DNA of 64,000 bases from Thermoanaerobacterium sp. CMT5567-10. GTDB taxonomy: Bacteria > Bacillota > Thermoanaerobacteria > Thermoanaerobacterales > Thermoanaerobacteraceae. Positions within the stretch are counted from its first letter, which is position 1. Every line of letters starts with the position of its first letter. Under the pieces are notes generated by a model. It was not told the DNA's origin and searched no databases. It worked only from the letters and a program-made list of their open reading frames with translations. The position numbers and the translations under genes were made by a program. Location: assembly GCF_030534315.2 (NCBI RefSeq), contig NZ_CP130558.2:2160501-2224500 (forward strand), given 5' to 3'. This document shows positions 44,884 through 53,652 of the stretch, piece by piece.

Positions 44884-44994
44884 TTAAGGATGAACTGCCG
44901 TATATAGAGAAAATATACCGTAGAATACTGCAAAATTCACAAATACTATGAGGCAAAATATTAAAACAGCTCTAATAAAATTCTTCCTCAACAT
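44884..44994 (-). CDS. Single-helix membrane peptide (36 residues)
   Basis: A short minus-strand frame with start ATG (44992-44994), a GAGGGGA ribosome site and an obvious helix: MLRKNFIRAVLIFCLIVFVN, then FAVFYGIFSLYTAVHP. It lies just after the anti-sigma factor gene in the same direction, 80 bases away, and may be read from the same transcript. No family recognised. The good ribosome site and the basic-then-hydrophobic pattern are the main support. Confidence 0.5.
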   Translation of the reverse strand: MLRKNFIRAVLIFCLIVFVNFAVFYGIFSLYTAVHP

Positions 44995-45074
44995 TAAATC
45001 CCCTCTATATTATTTATTGCTTTTCTCTATATATATAAACAAATAAGTAAGCATTTTGTTACACTAAAAACAAA

Positions 45075-45827
45075 TTATTTTTTTAGTTTGATGCTATTGG
45101 CAGCTTTTATAAGTTCGTTCTTATCGATTTTTGACATCAGAGAGAACAAATTATGATCTTTTCTCCAGATGACGGTGTTTAAACCATTTTTTTGAATCAA
45201 AATGCCCTCATAGCCGTTTATATCGATCTTTTGTGTTACGGCATTTTCTGTGTCAACCATCATGTCAGTGTTTTCATTTGAGCTTTGGCTGAAAACTATG
45301 AAATCGCCTTTATCATTTGTGTATTGAATGATTTTGGTTACCTCCTGTGAATCTATCTTGCTTATCTTGAACCCATGTGGCACGTATGAAAGATAATATT
45401 CATTTTCCCAGTTGGATGGGACAAGCGATGTGGAAGAAGATGCATTAGGCTCATAGTTTTCTTTTAATTTTATGTCTGTATAATCCTTTTTGATTTCAAT
45501 TATGAGGTTAAAGACGCGAGCTCTAAAAGCAGAAACAGTCGTTATCGCCACAGTGAAGCCAATAAAAACCACAAAGAAGAATATCGCGACTTTTGGGAAG
45601 GTTCTTTTCGCCGATATAAAGAATTTTTTGGCTGCTTCTTTTCTTTTATGATGTTTTAGCATTTTTCTGATTTTAATGCCTAATTCTTTAGGATAAAGTA
45701 TTTCTTCACCATTGGCTTCTTCCAGATCATTGATTATGTTGTTTACATGGCAAGCCCCTGCATATTCCAGCAATGCCTCAAATATTTTACTTTCAGATTT
45801 TAGCTTTTCATCATAAAGGTCTTTCAT
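45075..45827 (-). CDS. Membrane anti-sigma factor with DUF4367-like outer domain
   Basis: A 250-residue protein with a cytoplasmic N-terminal part (about 1-75, ALLEYAGACHVNNIINDL), one transmembrane helix (VAIFFFVVFIGFTVAITTVSA split at about 80-100) and an outer domain (about 145-250, YYLSYVPHGFKISKI, VIWRKDHNLFSLMS) like DUF4367. It overlaps the sigma factor gene by 4 bases and should hold that factor at the membrane until a wall or envelope signal arrives. It lacks a clear zinc anti-sigma motif. Confidence 0.8.
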   Translation of the reverse strand: MKDLYDEKLKSESKIFEALLEYAGACHVNNIINDLEEANGEEILYPKELGIKIRKMLKHHKRKEAAKKFFISAKRTFPKVAIFFFVVFIGFTVAITTVSAFRARVFNLIIEIKKDYTDIKLKENYEPNASSSTSLVPSNWENEYYLSYVPHGFKISKIDSQEVTKIIQYTNDKGDFIVFSQSSNENTDMMVDTENAVTQKIDINGYEGILIQKNGLNTVIWRKDHNLFSLMSKIDKNELIKAANSIKLKK

Positions 45828-46381
45828 ATTTCCACATCTCCTTTATACTGGTATAAAGCATCTTTAAGGCTTTGCCGCGCACGATACAGTCTTACTCTTA
45901 CATTGTCTTCTGTGATGTTTAAAAGATTTGCGATGTCTTTATTGGAGTATCCGTAGTAGTATTTTAGAGAGATAATGTCTGCGTACTCTGTCTTTAGCTC
46001 TTTTACTTTTTCAGATACTCTTCTAAAAATATCACCGTTTATTATTTTCTCATCAAACGGCTCTGAGTCATCATGGAAAAACTCGTCTGCATCTTCAATA
46101 AATAAATTTTTTTGCCTCTTTATTTTGTTGTACATATTTATTGAGATGTTTCTAACTATAATAACAACTAATGCCCTTATTTTGTTACAGTCATAATCAG
46201 AAATTTTTTCAATGTAATTGATAATATTTATGAAAGCAGATTGGACAGCATCTTGTGCCAATTGATAGTCGTTTAAAATGTTGTATGCCACTTTAAACAT
46301 ATCTCTGCTGTACTTTACATACATATCTTCGACTTTTTTTCTTTGACTTTCATCTGTAATTGTGTCAAATAAGATAAGCAA
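45824..46381 (-). CDS. ECF-type RNA polymerase sigma factor
   Basis: A 185-residue sigma-70 family factor of the extracytoplasmic type: region 2 (about 20-90, SRDMFKVAYNILNDYQLAQDAVQSAF) and region 4 (about 125-180, DIISLKYYYGYSNKDIANLL and VRVRLYRARQSLK). It starts with TTG after GGGAGGGA. ECF factors usually recognise a -35 with an AAC core. TGTAAC elements occur five times in this window, one of them 190 bases away before the adjacent regulator gene, so they are candidate targets. Confidence 0.9.
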   Translation of the reverse strand: MLILFDTITDESQRKKVEDMYVKYSRDMFKVAYNILNDYQLAQDAVQSAFINIINYIEKISDYDCNKIRALVVIIVRNISINMYNKIKRQKNLFIEDADEFFHDDSEPFDEKIINGDIFRRVSEKVKELKTEYADIISLKYYYGYSNKDIANLLNITEDNVRVRLYRARQSLKDALYQYKGDVEI

Positions 46382-46568
46382 ATTTTTTCCCTCCCTTGCT
46401 CATGCTTGTGAACAAAATTTAAAGCATGTCAAATAGATTATATCATAAAACTTTTTCTGTGAGATATTTAACAAAAATTTCTGCATGTAGAATGCATTCT
46501 TAAATTTATATTGGCAGCTTTTTTAGCTTAAGATCTAATTTTTATGCTTAAAAAATTCTTATAAAAAC

Positions 46569-46602
46569 TGTAACAAAATAGGCAATAAATTTGTTATATA
46601 TT
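46569..46602 (+). promoter_or_regulatory. TGTAAC / ACAAA inverted-repeat element, copy 4
   Basis: TGTAAC (46569-46574), ACAAAA-N-AATTTGT inverted repeat, GTTA 18 bases after TGTAAC and TATATT, 70 bases before regulator 2. Confidence 0.55.
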
Positions 46603-46670
46603 TTGGGAATGGTTATGTTCATCATATGACTTTATAGGCATAAAAATAAAGATATTATAGGTGAGGAGAG

Positions 46671-47420
46671 ATGATTGACATCGTAAGCGCTGATAAAGAT
46701 AGAGATGCATTTGAAAGATCTTGGGGAAGGTGTTTAAAAAGAGGACTTAATAAATCAATACTACCTAATATTAATCATATTCAATTAGAAGATAATCTTT
46801 TGGCTGATGCATTTAAAAATATAGTAGAGAAATTAGATGGAACAATAGCATTAACTGACAGCGTACTCATTATAACAGATAAAAATGGTATTGTTTTAGA
46901 TATAAAATCATTTGATAAATCTGCAGAGGTAAACTATTTAATGAAAACAGGAATGACTTTAGATGAATTAAATGCTGGCACAAATGCTATTACAATGGTA
47001 TTAAATACTGGCAAGATATCAATCGTAAAAAAAGGAGAGCATTATATAGAATGTTTTAAAGATTTGTCTTGTATAGCTGCTCCTATATATGATAAAGATT
47101 CAAATATTTTAGGAGTAATAGATATAACGACTTATAAAGAAATAAATGACGTACATAAAGTTTTATTGCTCTTTTTAAAAAAGACTATAGAATCAGATTA
47201 TTATGAATTAAGCGCAAAAGAAATATTAAATGGATTAGATGCAATTGACATAGAGATATTAAAATTATTGGCATATGGGTATACAGATAGCCAGATATCA
47301 AAAAGAATACATGTTTCAATAAGCAATGTAAAATATCACAAGAATAAATTAAGAAAAATATTTGATGCAAAATCTATAAGAGATTGCATATATAAAGCCA
47401 CAAAAATTGGAGTCATATAA
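46671..47420 (+). CDS. GAF domain / LuxR-type HTH transcriptional regulator 2
   Basis: A 249-residue paralogue of the regulator at 17059. The N-terminus FERSWGRCLKRGLN has the W-x-R-C motif of AcoR/NifA-type sensors. The GAF domain (about 45-160) includes IITDKNGIVLDI, LNAGTNAITMVLNTG, CIAAPIYDKDSNILGVIDIT. The HTH (about 185-245) reads LLAYGYTDSQISKRIHVSIS then NVKYHKNKLRKIF. There is no AAA+ domain. It is followed directly by the paired CCAAAAGTA boxes that recur before the ABC units, its likely targets. GGTGAGGAGAG precedes the ATG. Confidence 0.87.
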   Translation: MIDIVSADKDRDAFERSWGRCLKRGLNKSILPNINHIQLEDNLLADAFKNIVEKLDGTIALTDSVLIITDKNGIVLDIKSFDKSAEVNYLMKTGMTLDELNAGTNAITMVLNTGKISIVKKGEHYIECFKDLSCIAAPIYDKDSNILGVIDITTYKEINDVHKVLLLFLKKTIESDYYELSAKEILNGLDAIDIEILKLLAYGYTDSQISKRIHVSISNVKYHKNKLRKIFDAKSIRDCIYKATKIGVI

Positions 47421-47514
47421 CTATCCAAAAGTACAAAATTTTTGTTTTATTTGTACTTTAGTACAAAAATAGGTTCAAGTTTAGATAAAATTGATACTTT
47501 TGGACAGTAGACAT
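47417..47514 (+). repeat. 98-bp regulatory repeat, copy 1
   Basis: The stretch from the end of regulator 2 through the -35 box recurs at 59773-59870 with the same length and only about ten differences. It carries both boxes and the central TTGTACTTTAGTACAA palindrome. Confidence 0.93.
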
Positions 47515-47565
47515 ATAAACTTATGTGTACTATTCTAAAGATAAGAGAATTACCGGTAATTTCTC
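47421..47565 (+). promoter_or_regulatory. Paired boxes, promoter and ATTACCGGTAAT palindrome before the 45-residue peptide
   Basis: An upstream box CTATCCAAAAGTA (47421-47433), the palindrome TTGTACTTTAGTACAA (47451-47466), and the inverted box GATACTTTTGGACAG (47493-47507) abutting TAGACA (47508-47513), 17 bp, TATTCT (47531-47536). Then ATTACCGGTAAT (47552-47563 region), extended to GAGAATTACC/GGTAATTTCTC. The two boxes face each other some 70 bp apart, which would suit looping or two dimers. The design matches that at 17848-17928. Confidence 0.72.
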
Positions 47566-47631
47566 CCTGTAAATTACTTTAAATGTCTGGCATGCAAAAT
47601 TTTAAGTTAAAATTAAAGGGGAGTAAGTTTT

Positions 47632-47769
47632 ATGTCAAAGAAGCGTATCATAGTCACAATGATGATTAGTGTAATGCTAGTTCTGTCACTTGGAATTACG
47701 GCAATAGCATCAGGGTCATTATCAAATAATTTTTCTTCTATGCTGTGTGTATTAACTTACTTAAATTAA
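47632..47769 (+). CDS. Exported 45-residue peptide (bacteriocin or signal candidate)
   Basis: ATG at 47632 after AAAGGGGAG. A lysine-rich start and hydrophobic stretch (MSKKRIIVTMMISVMLVLSL) with a likely signal-peptidase site (GITAIAS) leave a tail of about 19 residues: GSLSNNFSSMLCVLTYLN. It is the first gene after the regulated promoter and precedes a DUF1430/ABC pair in the place where lactococcin-972-type bacteriocin genes lie. That bacteriocin is longer, so this may be a truncated or different peptide. Confidence 0.65.
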   Translation: MSKKRIIVTMMISVMLVLSLGITAIASGSLSNNFSSMLCVLTYLN

Positions 47770-47772
47770 AAA

Positions 47773-47809
47773 GAGTATAATTTGCTAATTTTATTAGTAA
47801 ATTATACTC
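47773..47809 (+). terminator. Hairpin between peptide and transporter genes
   Basis: Two 17-base arms (47773-47789 and 47793-47809, GAGTATAATTTGCTAAT type) pair with a single G-T position and a 3-base loop. The T run after it is poor, so it probably attenuates or stabilises rather than fully ends transcription. Confidence 0.65.
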
Positions 47810-47846
47810 CTCATATTTTATAGTACTATTAAAGGAGATCAATGAT

Positions 47847-50213
47847 ATGAAAAAAGCAATAATAGGTTTTCTCCTCTTAGCATGTATAATTTCATTTTCT
47901 ACAGTATTTTACCAAACCAGAGCTGAAGAGCTTAGTAAAATGGCATATGTAGAAAAGAATATTGCAAGAGAATTTGTTATTCCTGATGCAGGTGCTTTGG
48001 CTAGCCCACAATTAGTTTATCCTATAATTTTAAAAACTGCAAAGCAATGCAATGTCAACATCTTTAGAACAGAGGTAACTTTTGATAAGAATGACAAAGC
48101 ACAAATCAAAAAATACGTGCTTTTAACAGATAAAACTCATTTTTTTGATGTTTTTAGACTTAAAAGTGGCAGATTTTTAACTGCTGATGATACACAGAAT
48201 AGTAACTTTTATATTTCAACAAAAGATAGTAAAGTTACAAGTCAAGTAGGAGTTTTAAAAGAATTTGGCGGTAACGATCTTGTTGAAATAAAGTCTCTTA
48301 AATCATCTTACGATGAATTCCCTGTGGCTGACAATTATTACGTAGAGGTGCAAAACGACGATGAGTTTAATAAATTTATAAATACTTTAACTGATAACTT
48401 TAATGAAGTTCTCTCTAAGGAAATTCCTAAGCAAAGAATCAATTCTGAAAATCTTGTTAAAAATACCGATCAAGGCGGTATAAAGGATTTAGACAGAGGG
48501 GCAGGTGGAGTTTTTAAAAATTACAATGATGTAATTTTAATTATTGTATTAATATTATTTATATACTATATATTTAACGAATCAAAAAGAATAGGAATAG
48601 TAAAAATGCATGGCATATCAAATATTAGAATATGGTATTTGCTGATTGGAAAACTGCTTTTAACCATGCTTGTTCTTTCTGAAACCATATCGCTATTACT
48701 TATCGCATTTATAAAAGATACAACAGCTCAATTTTTGTATAAAACCATTATGAATCAGCTTAAGATATATATCATAATAACAATTGTTTCGCTTTTTTCT
48801 TACGTTTATATTTCAAGGATTAAAATAAGCGATACAATAAAAAATTATAAAAATACTTTTGGCATCTTTACAATAAATACAGTGCTTAAAGTTGTATGCT
48901 CTGTATTGGCGATCATAATAGGTCTATCTGCGTTTAATCAAATCATGTACATATCAAAAAATCAAAAAGAGATGAAAAACTGGGAAAAGATAAAGGATTA
49001 TGGTGTGTTTTATCCGATTGGAGGCATACTAGAACCTGGTGAGGATTACGGTCATTGGGAAGAAGGATTTATAGAGAGATATAGTAAGCTTTATCCAATA
49101 CTTAATAAGATGGGCTCAATATACATTTGTGCTGCACAGTATCAAGAGTTGCCACCGGAAGTACAGCAAGAAAGGGAACGAATAGAAAAAGAAAAAAACA
49201 TACCTAAACTTATTAAGACAATAACAGTTAATCCCAATTACTTAAAGCAATTTCCTGTGATGGATGTAAATAAAGAGCCTGTTTATGTACGGGAGGATAC
49301 GACTGATTGGGTAGTATTAATACCGTATAAATATCGGTACAATGCAGATAAGATAATAAGCATTATTCAAAAAAATAGAAAACTTACATTACAAGTGATG
49401 TTTGAATATATAGAGAAAAATCATAAGAATGAAAAGATTCCAGATGGAATGATTCCAGAAAATATACAGAATCATCAGAATCAAAATATCAAAGTGATTT
49501 GGACTGCTAATAATCAAAAGATATTCAGCTTTGATCCAGAGGTAGCTCCTAAGGCGCACAATGTTATAGTTGATCCAATTATACAAGTCATGACAGAAAA
49601 GAATAGCACTATGGATGATAAGGCTAGTGCTTCTGGTGGAGGTTTAAGTGACCCGATGAAAGTAAGGCTTATCAATAGAGATGCTTTGCTTACATATAAA
49701 ACATTGAAACCCGCAATAAAAAAATTAAAATTGGACGATAGTTTAAAACAACTAGTATTGCCAGGTGAATTTTATTTAAAACAAATATATAGTGCAGAAA
49801 AAAGTTTAAATATGAGTATTATGGAACTGATAGTAATATTAGCTGCTATAATAGTACTTGCAGTACAAAATGTGATAATTTTTTTCAGCGAATATAAATA
49901 TAAGTTTATTGTGCGAAGAATATTTGGTACAGGCTTTTTCAGAACGTATAAAGAATGTTTCTTATTGTTTTTAGCAACATGGATAATACTGTTATTTATT
50001 GGCTATGTAATTTGCTATTTCATGAACTTGAACAAAATTTTAGCTTTTATATTGGGATTGTTCAATATACACATAGAGAGTAACGTGCCTAATATTGTAG
50101 TATACCTAATTATAGCATTTATACCTATTTTTGTAGAGATTATAGCATCTGCTATTTCACTTACGGTAATAGAGAATAGAAACAAGGTGAACATAATAAA
50201 GAAAGGGGCTTAA
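47847..50213 (+). CDS. Bacteriocin-associated integral membrane protein (DUF1430-like)
   Basis: A 788-residue membrane protein. An N-terminal helix (AIIGFLLLACIISFSTVFY), a 200-residue outer domain, four helices (about 230-370, with ESKRIGIVKMHGISNIRIWY), a second outer domain and three C-terminal helices (about 660-785, FIVRRIFGTGFFRTYKE). This is the layout of the DUF1430 proteins that accompany lactococcin 972 and act with an ABC ATPase in export or self-protection. It is 4 bases from its ATPase gene. Confidence 0.78.
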   Translation: MKKAIIGFLLLACIISFSTVFYQTRAEELSKMAYVEKNIAREFVIPDAGALASPQLVYPIILKTAKQCNVNIFRTEVTFDKNDKAQIKKYVLLTDKTHFFDVFRLKSGRFLTADDTQNSNFYISTKDSKVTSQVGVLKEFGGNDLVEIKSLKSSYDEFPVADNYYVEVQNDDEFNKFINTLTDNFNEVLSKEIPKQRINSENLVKNTDQGGIKDLDRGAGGVFKNYNDVILIIVLILFIYYIFNESKRIGIVKMHGISNIRIWYLLIGKLLLTMLVLSETISLLLIAFIKDTTAQFLYKTIMNQLKIYIIITIVSLFSYVYISRIKISDTIKNYKNTFGIFTINTVLKVVCSVLAIIIGLSAFNQIMYISKNQKEMKNWEKIKDYGVFYPIGGILEPGEDYGHWEEGFIERYSKLYPILNKMGSIYICAAQYQELPPEVQQERERIEKEKNIPKLIKTITVNPNYLKQFPVMDVNKEPVYVREDTTDWVVLIPYKYRYNADKIISIIQKNRKLTLQVMFEYIEKNHKNEKIPDGMIPENIQNHQNQNIKVIWTANNQKIFSFDPEVAPKAHNVIVDPIIQVMTEKNSTMDDKASASGGGLSDPMKVRLINRDALLTYKTLKPAIKKLKLDDSLKQLVLPGEFYLKQIYSAEKSLNMSIMELIVILAAIIVLAVQNVIIFFSEYKYKFIVRRIFGTGFFRTYKECFLLFLATWIILLFIGYVICYFMNLNKILAFILGLFNIHIESNVPNIVVYLIIAFIPIFVEIIASAISLTVIENRNKVNIIKKGA

Positions 50214-50216
50214 TAA

Positions 50217-50855
50217 ATGAAAAATGTATGTGAGCTTATAGATATAACTAAAGCTTATGGTGACCATGTAGTTTTAAACCATATGAATTTGAATGTTCAA
50301 GAGAAAGAGATGGTAGCAATAACAGGGAGAAGTGGTTCTGGAAAGACAACAATTCTAAATATAATAGGATTGCTAGAGAGACCAACAAGCGGTACTATCA
50401 AATTATTTGATGAGGTAAATCCACAAATCGGTTCAGGTAAAGCGATAAGAATATTAAGGACAAAAATATCGTATTTGTTTCAAAACTATGCACTTATTGA
50501 TAATGAAACAATAGGTTATAATCTTGAAATCCCACTCATATATTCCAAAAAAACCAAAAAAGAAAAAGAAAAGTTGAAGATAGATGCATTAAAAAAAGTC
50601 GGTTTAGATATACCATTAAAGAAAAAAATATATGAACTTTCCGGTGGAGAACAGCAAAGGGTGGCAATAGCAAGAATTTTATTAAAGCCATGTGAACTAA
50701 TATTAGCAGATGAACCAACAGGGTCATTAGATGCCGATAATAGGGATGAAATAATGAAAATATTAAAGAATTTAAATGAAGAAGGAAAAACAATAATTAT
50801 AGTTACACATGATAAGCATGTTACTAATGTATGTAGTAGAACTGTGAATTTGTAA
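50217..50855 (+). CDS. ABC ATPase, lactococcin-972 exporter type
   Basis: A 212-residue MacB-like ATPase: Walker A GRSGSGKTTILNIIG, Q-loop YLFQNYALID, signature ELSGGEQQRVAIARIL, Walker B LILADEPTGSLDADN, H-loop IVTHDKH. It should drive the DUF1430-like permease encoded immediately upstream. The gene ends 36 bases before the next regulated promoter. Confidence 0.93.
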   Translation: MKNVCELIDITKAYGDHVVLNHMNLNVQEKEMVAITGRSGSGKTTILNIIGLLERPTSGTIKLFDEVNPQIGSGKAIRILRTKISYLFQNYALIDNETIGYNLEIPLIYSKKTKKEKEKLKIDALKKVGLDIPLKKKIYELSGGEQQRVAIARILLKPCELILADEPTGSLDADNRDEIMKILKNLNEEGKTIIIVTHDKHVTNVCSRTVNL

Positions 50856-50890
50856 AACAAATATATTAATTGCCCTTTTTAAATAAAATT

Positions 50891-50963
50891 GATACTTTTG
50901 GACAGTAGACATGCTTTCATAAGTGTCTTATTATAAAAATAAGGTAATTACCGGTAATACCTT
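50891..50963 (+). promoter_or_regulatory. Regulated promoter of ABC unit B
   Basis: Box GATACTTTTGGACAG (50891-50905), TAGACA (50906-50911), 17 bp, TATTAT (50929-50934), then the palindrome ATTACCGGTAAT (50946-50957 region) extended by AAGG/CCTT arms. Only the proximal box is present. The first gene lies 150 bases downstream; a 24-codon GTG frame in between has no ribosome site. Confidence 0.72.
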
Positions 50964-51116
50964 AATTTTATAGTGAGGAAATTTGACTTAAGCTACAACA
51001 ACGCTTGTTTACAAAAAAGAAGTCTAATTTCGCAGAAGGGTTGGTGATTTAAGCAAAATTCAAAGAATGAATTTTACTAAGCAATTCAAATTATATTATA
51101 TAAAGGGGAAGCTATA

Positions 51117-51875
51117 ATGAATAATTTTTTGAAACAAGATTTAAATAGGGTATTTCGTTCATATTCGTTCTGGTTAGGTTTTTTTTTAACAATTGGGTCT
51201 TGTATTTTTGGAATGTATCCTAATATAAAATATGCAAATGATTCGGGTGCATTACGTCTATTTTTTTATGCACATAGCGTAGGATCAACAAGTATATATT
51301 CATTAATAGCGCCTTTAATCGCGGCTATTCCTTATTCGTATTCATATTGCATTGATAAACAAAGCGGATTTTTAAATTATATATATATTAGGGAAACGAA
51401 ACATAAATATGCAATTTCAAGAATAATATCAAATGCTTTAGCGGGAGGAGTAGTGTTGGCATTACCGTTGCTTATTATACTTATTTCTGTGTGCATATTT
51501 TTCCCAATTAAGCCTGCATATTTAGGTAGTGTAGTTGGAGCCTTTGCAAATATATTTTTTAAGTCGCAAATTATGTACATTTTTATACTTATTGTGTTGT
51601 CTTTTATTTTCGGAATGATATATGCAACAATTGGGCTGGCTATATCAGCATTTACCAATAATAAATATCTGGCTATCGTTTTTCCGTTTTTTGTTTATTT
51701 AATACCTGCTATTATATTTCCGATTTTCGGCTTAGATGCTATTGAGCCGTCTACAACATTAATACCACATGCTAATGTCAATACTACTGAAAGTATGATA
51801 TTTATACAACTTGGATTGTTGTTAATCATAAGCACTGTAAGTTTTTATAAAGGTGTATTTAGAAAAGGTGATTGA
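51117..51875 (+). CDS. ABC unit B, membrane subunit 1
   Basis: A 252-residue membrane protein with about six helices (FWLGFFLTIGSCIFGM; GGVVLALPLLIILIS; YIFILIVLSFIFGMIYATIG). It looks like an ABC-2-type permease. The first-subunit genes at 55877 and 60450 share its size, the early TYR/SYSY-rich second segment and position. GGGGAAGC precedes the ATG. Substrate unknown; context suggests peptide export or immunity. Confidence 0.7.
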   Translation: MNNFLKQDLNRVFRSYSFWLGFFLTIGSCIFGMYPNIKYANDSGALRLFFYAHSVGSTSIYSLIAPLIAAIPYSYSYCIDKQSGFLNYIYIRETKHKYAISRIISNALAGGVVLALPLLIILISVCIFFPIKPAYLGSVVGAFANIFFKSQIMYIFILIVLSFIFGMIYATIGLAISAFTNNKYLAIVFPFFVYLIPAIIFPIFGLDAIEPSTTLIPHANVNTTESMIFIQLGLLLIISTVSFYKGVFRKGD

Positions 51876-51876
51876 T

Positions 51877-52722
51877 GTGTCTAATCAGGCATTGATAGTT
51901 TTAGTAAAGGGAAATATTTCTGAAATACTGCATAGAAGGCGTTTTTTTGCTGTTTTAGCGATATCATTTCTTATTAGTCTATATAAATTATCCAATATAG
52001 CTACATATACAAGACTTTATAAGACGACGTTTAATATATATGACTTACTTTTGTCAAACATGAGTAATTTTCATGAAGTTATGTTTGCATTAAATTTTTT
52101 ATTTTTATTTTTAATAGGAAATATGTTTTTACATGGCAATGATAATTTACGAATTATAAGGTGTAATTCTAAAGATGAATGGTTCATTATGAATTTTTTA
52201 TCTATATTCACTTTAGCTCTTATATTTGTTGCATGCATTATCATAATAAATGTACTCATAGGATGTTTAAATTTGGATTTTCAGAATTTATGGAGTGACG
52301 GCAGCAAAACAATAAGCAAAGAACTTAATAAAATGCCTAAAGAAATTATAAGTTATATGTCACCATTAACAGCAGTTCTAATTTCATCTTTGTTTTTAAT
52401 ATTTAATTTTACGATCTTAGGAACTGTATTTTATATAGGGATAATATGCTTTAGAAAGGTATATATGGGTTTTATTACATCATCATTTATCATTATTATG
52501 AGTATAGCTGCAAAATATATGAATTTGATAAAATATACAAAATATCTTTTGGCAGATAATATCTTGTTATTTAATCATAATTTCAGACGGGCTAATACAT
52601 TGCCGACTATTCCATACTCATTTATCTATTTGGCCAGTATCATCGTTATAACCTATATATTAGGATTATTTTTATTTAAAAGACAAGATTTTGATGTTGG
52701 AGGTAATAATAATGACTATTAG
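51877..52722 (+). CDS. ABC unit B, membrane subunit 2
   Basis: A 281-residue membrane protein with about six helices (FFAVLAISFLISLYKL; ALNFLFLFLIGNMFL; LALIFVACIIIINVLIG). GTG at 51877 follows AAGGTGA and starts just after the previous stop. Counterparts are at 56716 and 61267. No family recognised by motif. Confidence 0.65.
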   Translation: MSNQALIVLVKGNISEILHRRRFFAVLAISFLISLYKLSNIATYTRLYKTTFNIYDLLLSNMSNFHEVMFALNFLFLFLIGNMFLHGNDNLRIIRCNSKDEWFIMNFLSIFTLALIFVACIIIINVLIGCLNLDFQNLWSDGSKTISKELNKMPKEIISYMSPLTAVLISSLFLIFNFTILGTVFYIGIICFRKVYMGFITSSFIIIMSIAAKYMNLIKYTKYLLADNILLFNHNFRRANTLPTIPYSFIYLASIIVITYILGLFLFKRQDFDVGGNNNDY

Positions 52723-53515
52723 GATTATTAAAAATGATATGTGTAGTATTTTCTCTTTTAAAAGAGCATTAATATTGTTATCTATGTTTATAATTTTGTA
52801 CATTGCTAATGCAAGTGAATTCTATATGTATAAAAATATTGGATTATTTGACTTTATTTTACTAGCATTAGGAGGCCCATTTAAAAATGCATTTAGAATC
52901 ATAGATGAAATTAAATGGTTATTACCACAAATATTTTTATCATATGTATTAACTTATCTTATTGATCTTGAATTAAAAGAGAGAAATATATATTTATTGC
53001 CAAGAATATCTTCGCTAAAAATATGGTGGTTTAGCAAGATAGGTAGTCTCTCTGTTATTACTTTTATATATTTTACTATAGAATTTTTTGTTGTAATTAT
53101 TTTAGCTTTTTTAAATTATCCAGTAAACAATAATTTTAGCAAAGTAATAGTTGAAACGTTTGTTAACGAAAAAAATGTAACCATTGTTTACAATGCAAAA
53201 ATAATATTTAATATGTTTTTTTTACTGTGGCTTACAAGCTTTTTATTGAGTATTTTTCAATTATTGATAAGCATGATATTTAAGAATGCCATGGTAGGCT
53301 TGATATGTATAATAATGTTAAATGTAATATCGATTCATGCCGGGTTTGCAAAAGGCAGCCTATTTAAATGGTTTCCGTCAAATCATGGCATATTTATGAG
53401 ACATAATATTTTTAATATATCTGGTAGAAATGATTTAATTTCTATCAGTTGGTCATATTCTTACGTTATCGCTTTAATTATTTTACTGATAATATTTGGC
53501 TTTAATTACATATGA
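52712..53515 (+). CDS. ABC unit B, membrane subunit 3
   Basis: A 267-residue membrane protein with about six helices. Its start (KNDMCSIFSFKRALILLS), the segment FDFILLALGGPFKNAFR and LLPQIFLSYVLTYLIDLEL find echoes in the third subunits at 57491 (VLPQMVLMWILKEFVAGEL) and 62070 (LDSVVLSFGGYN, YIMIAMVIEMYMDN). That shared pattern defines the unit. ATG at 52712 follows TTGGAGGT. The ATPase gene of this unit is now 1.5 kb away because an IS lies between. Confidence 0.68.
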   Translation: MTIRIIKNDMCSIFSFKRALILLSMFIILYIANASEFYMYKNIGLFDFILLALGGPFKNAFRIIDEIKWLLPQIFLSYVLTYLIDLELKERNIYLLPRISSLKIWWFSKIGSLSVITFIYFTIEFFVVIILAFLNYPVNNNFSKVIVETFVNEKNVTIVYNAKIIFNMFFLLWLTSFLLSIFQLLISMIFKNAMVGLICIIMLNVISIHAGFAKGSLFKWFPSNHGIFMRHNIFNISGRNDLISISWSYSYVIALIILLIIFGFNYI

Positions 53516-53575
53516 GCGAATTTCATATTTTAAATAGCTTGATATTCTTAACTTTTTAAAAGATAAAAAAAGGAA

Positions 53576-53652
53576 GTTCACCCCAAATGTCGAATATATA
53601 AGTAGCAACCCAATTTTAACAAAAGAGGTGAACCTACTTATGTATATTCGAC
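53576..53652 (+). promoter_or_regulatory. Interleaved inverted repeats over the transposase ribosome site and start
   Basis: Arm A GTTCACC (53576-53582), arm B GTCGAATATATAAGTAG (53589-53605), arm A' GGTGAAC (53627-53633), arm B' CTACTTATGTATATTCGAC (53634-53652). A' holds the ribosome site and B' the start codon. The A-A' and B-B' pairings cross, so they would be alternatives or form a pseudoknot. Either way translation initiation would be hidden in RNA made from outside promoters. Confidence 0.7.

Noticed and set aside
50975-51050. 24-codon GTG frame (MRKFDLSYNNACLQ...) in the unit B leader
   Set aside because: No ribosome site and no signal sequence; not repeated in units C or D.
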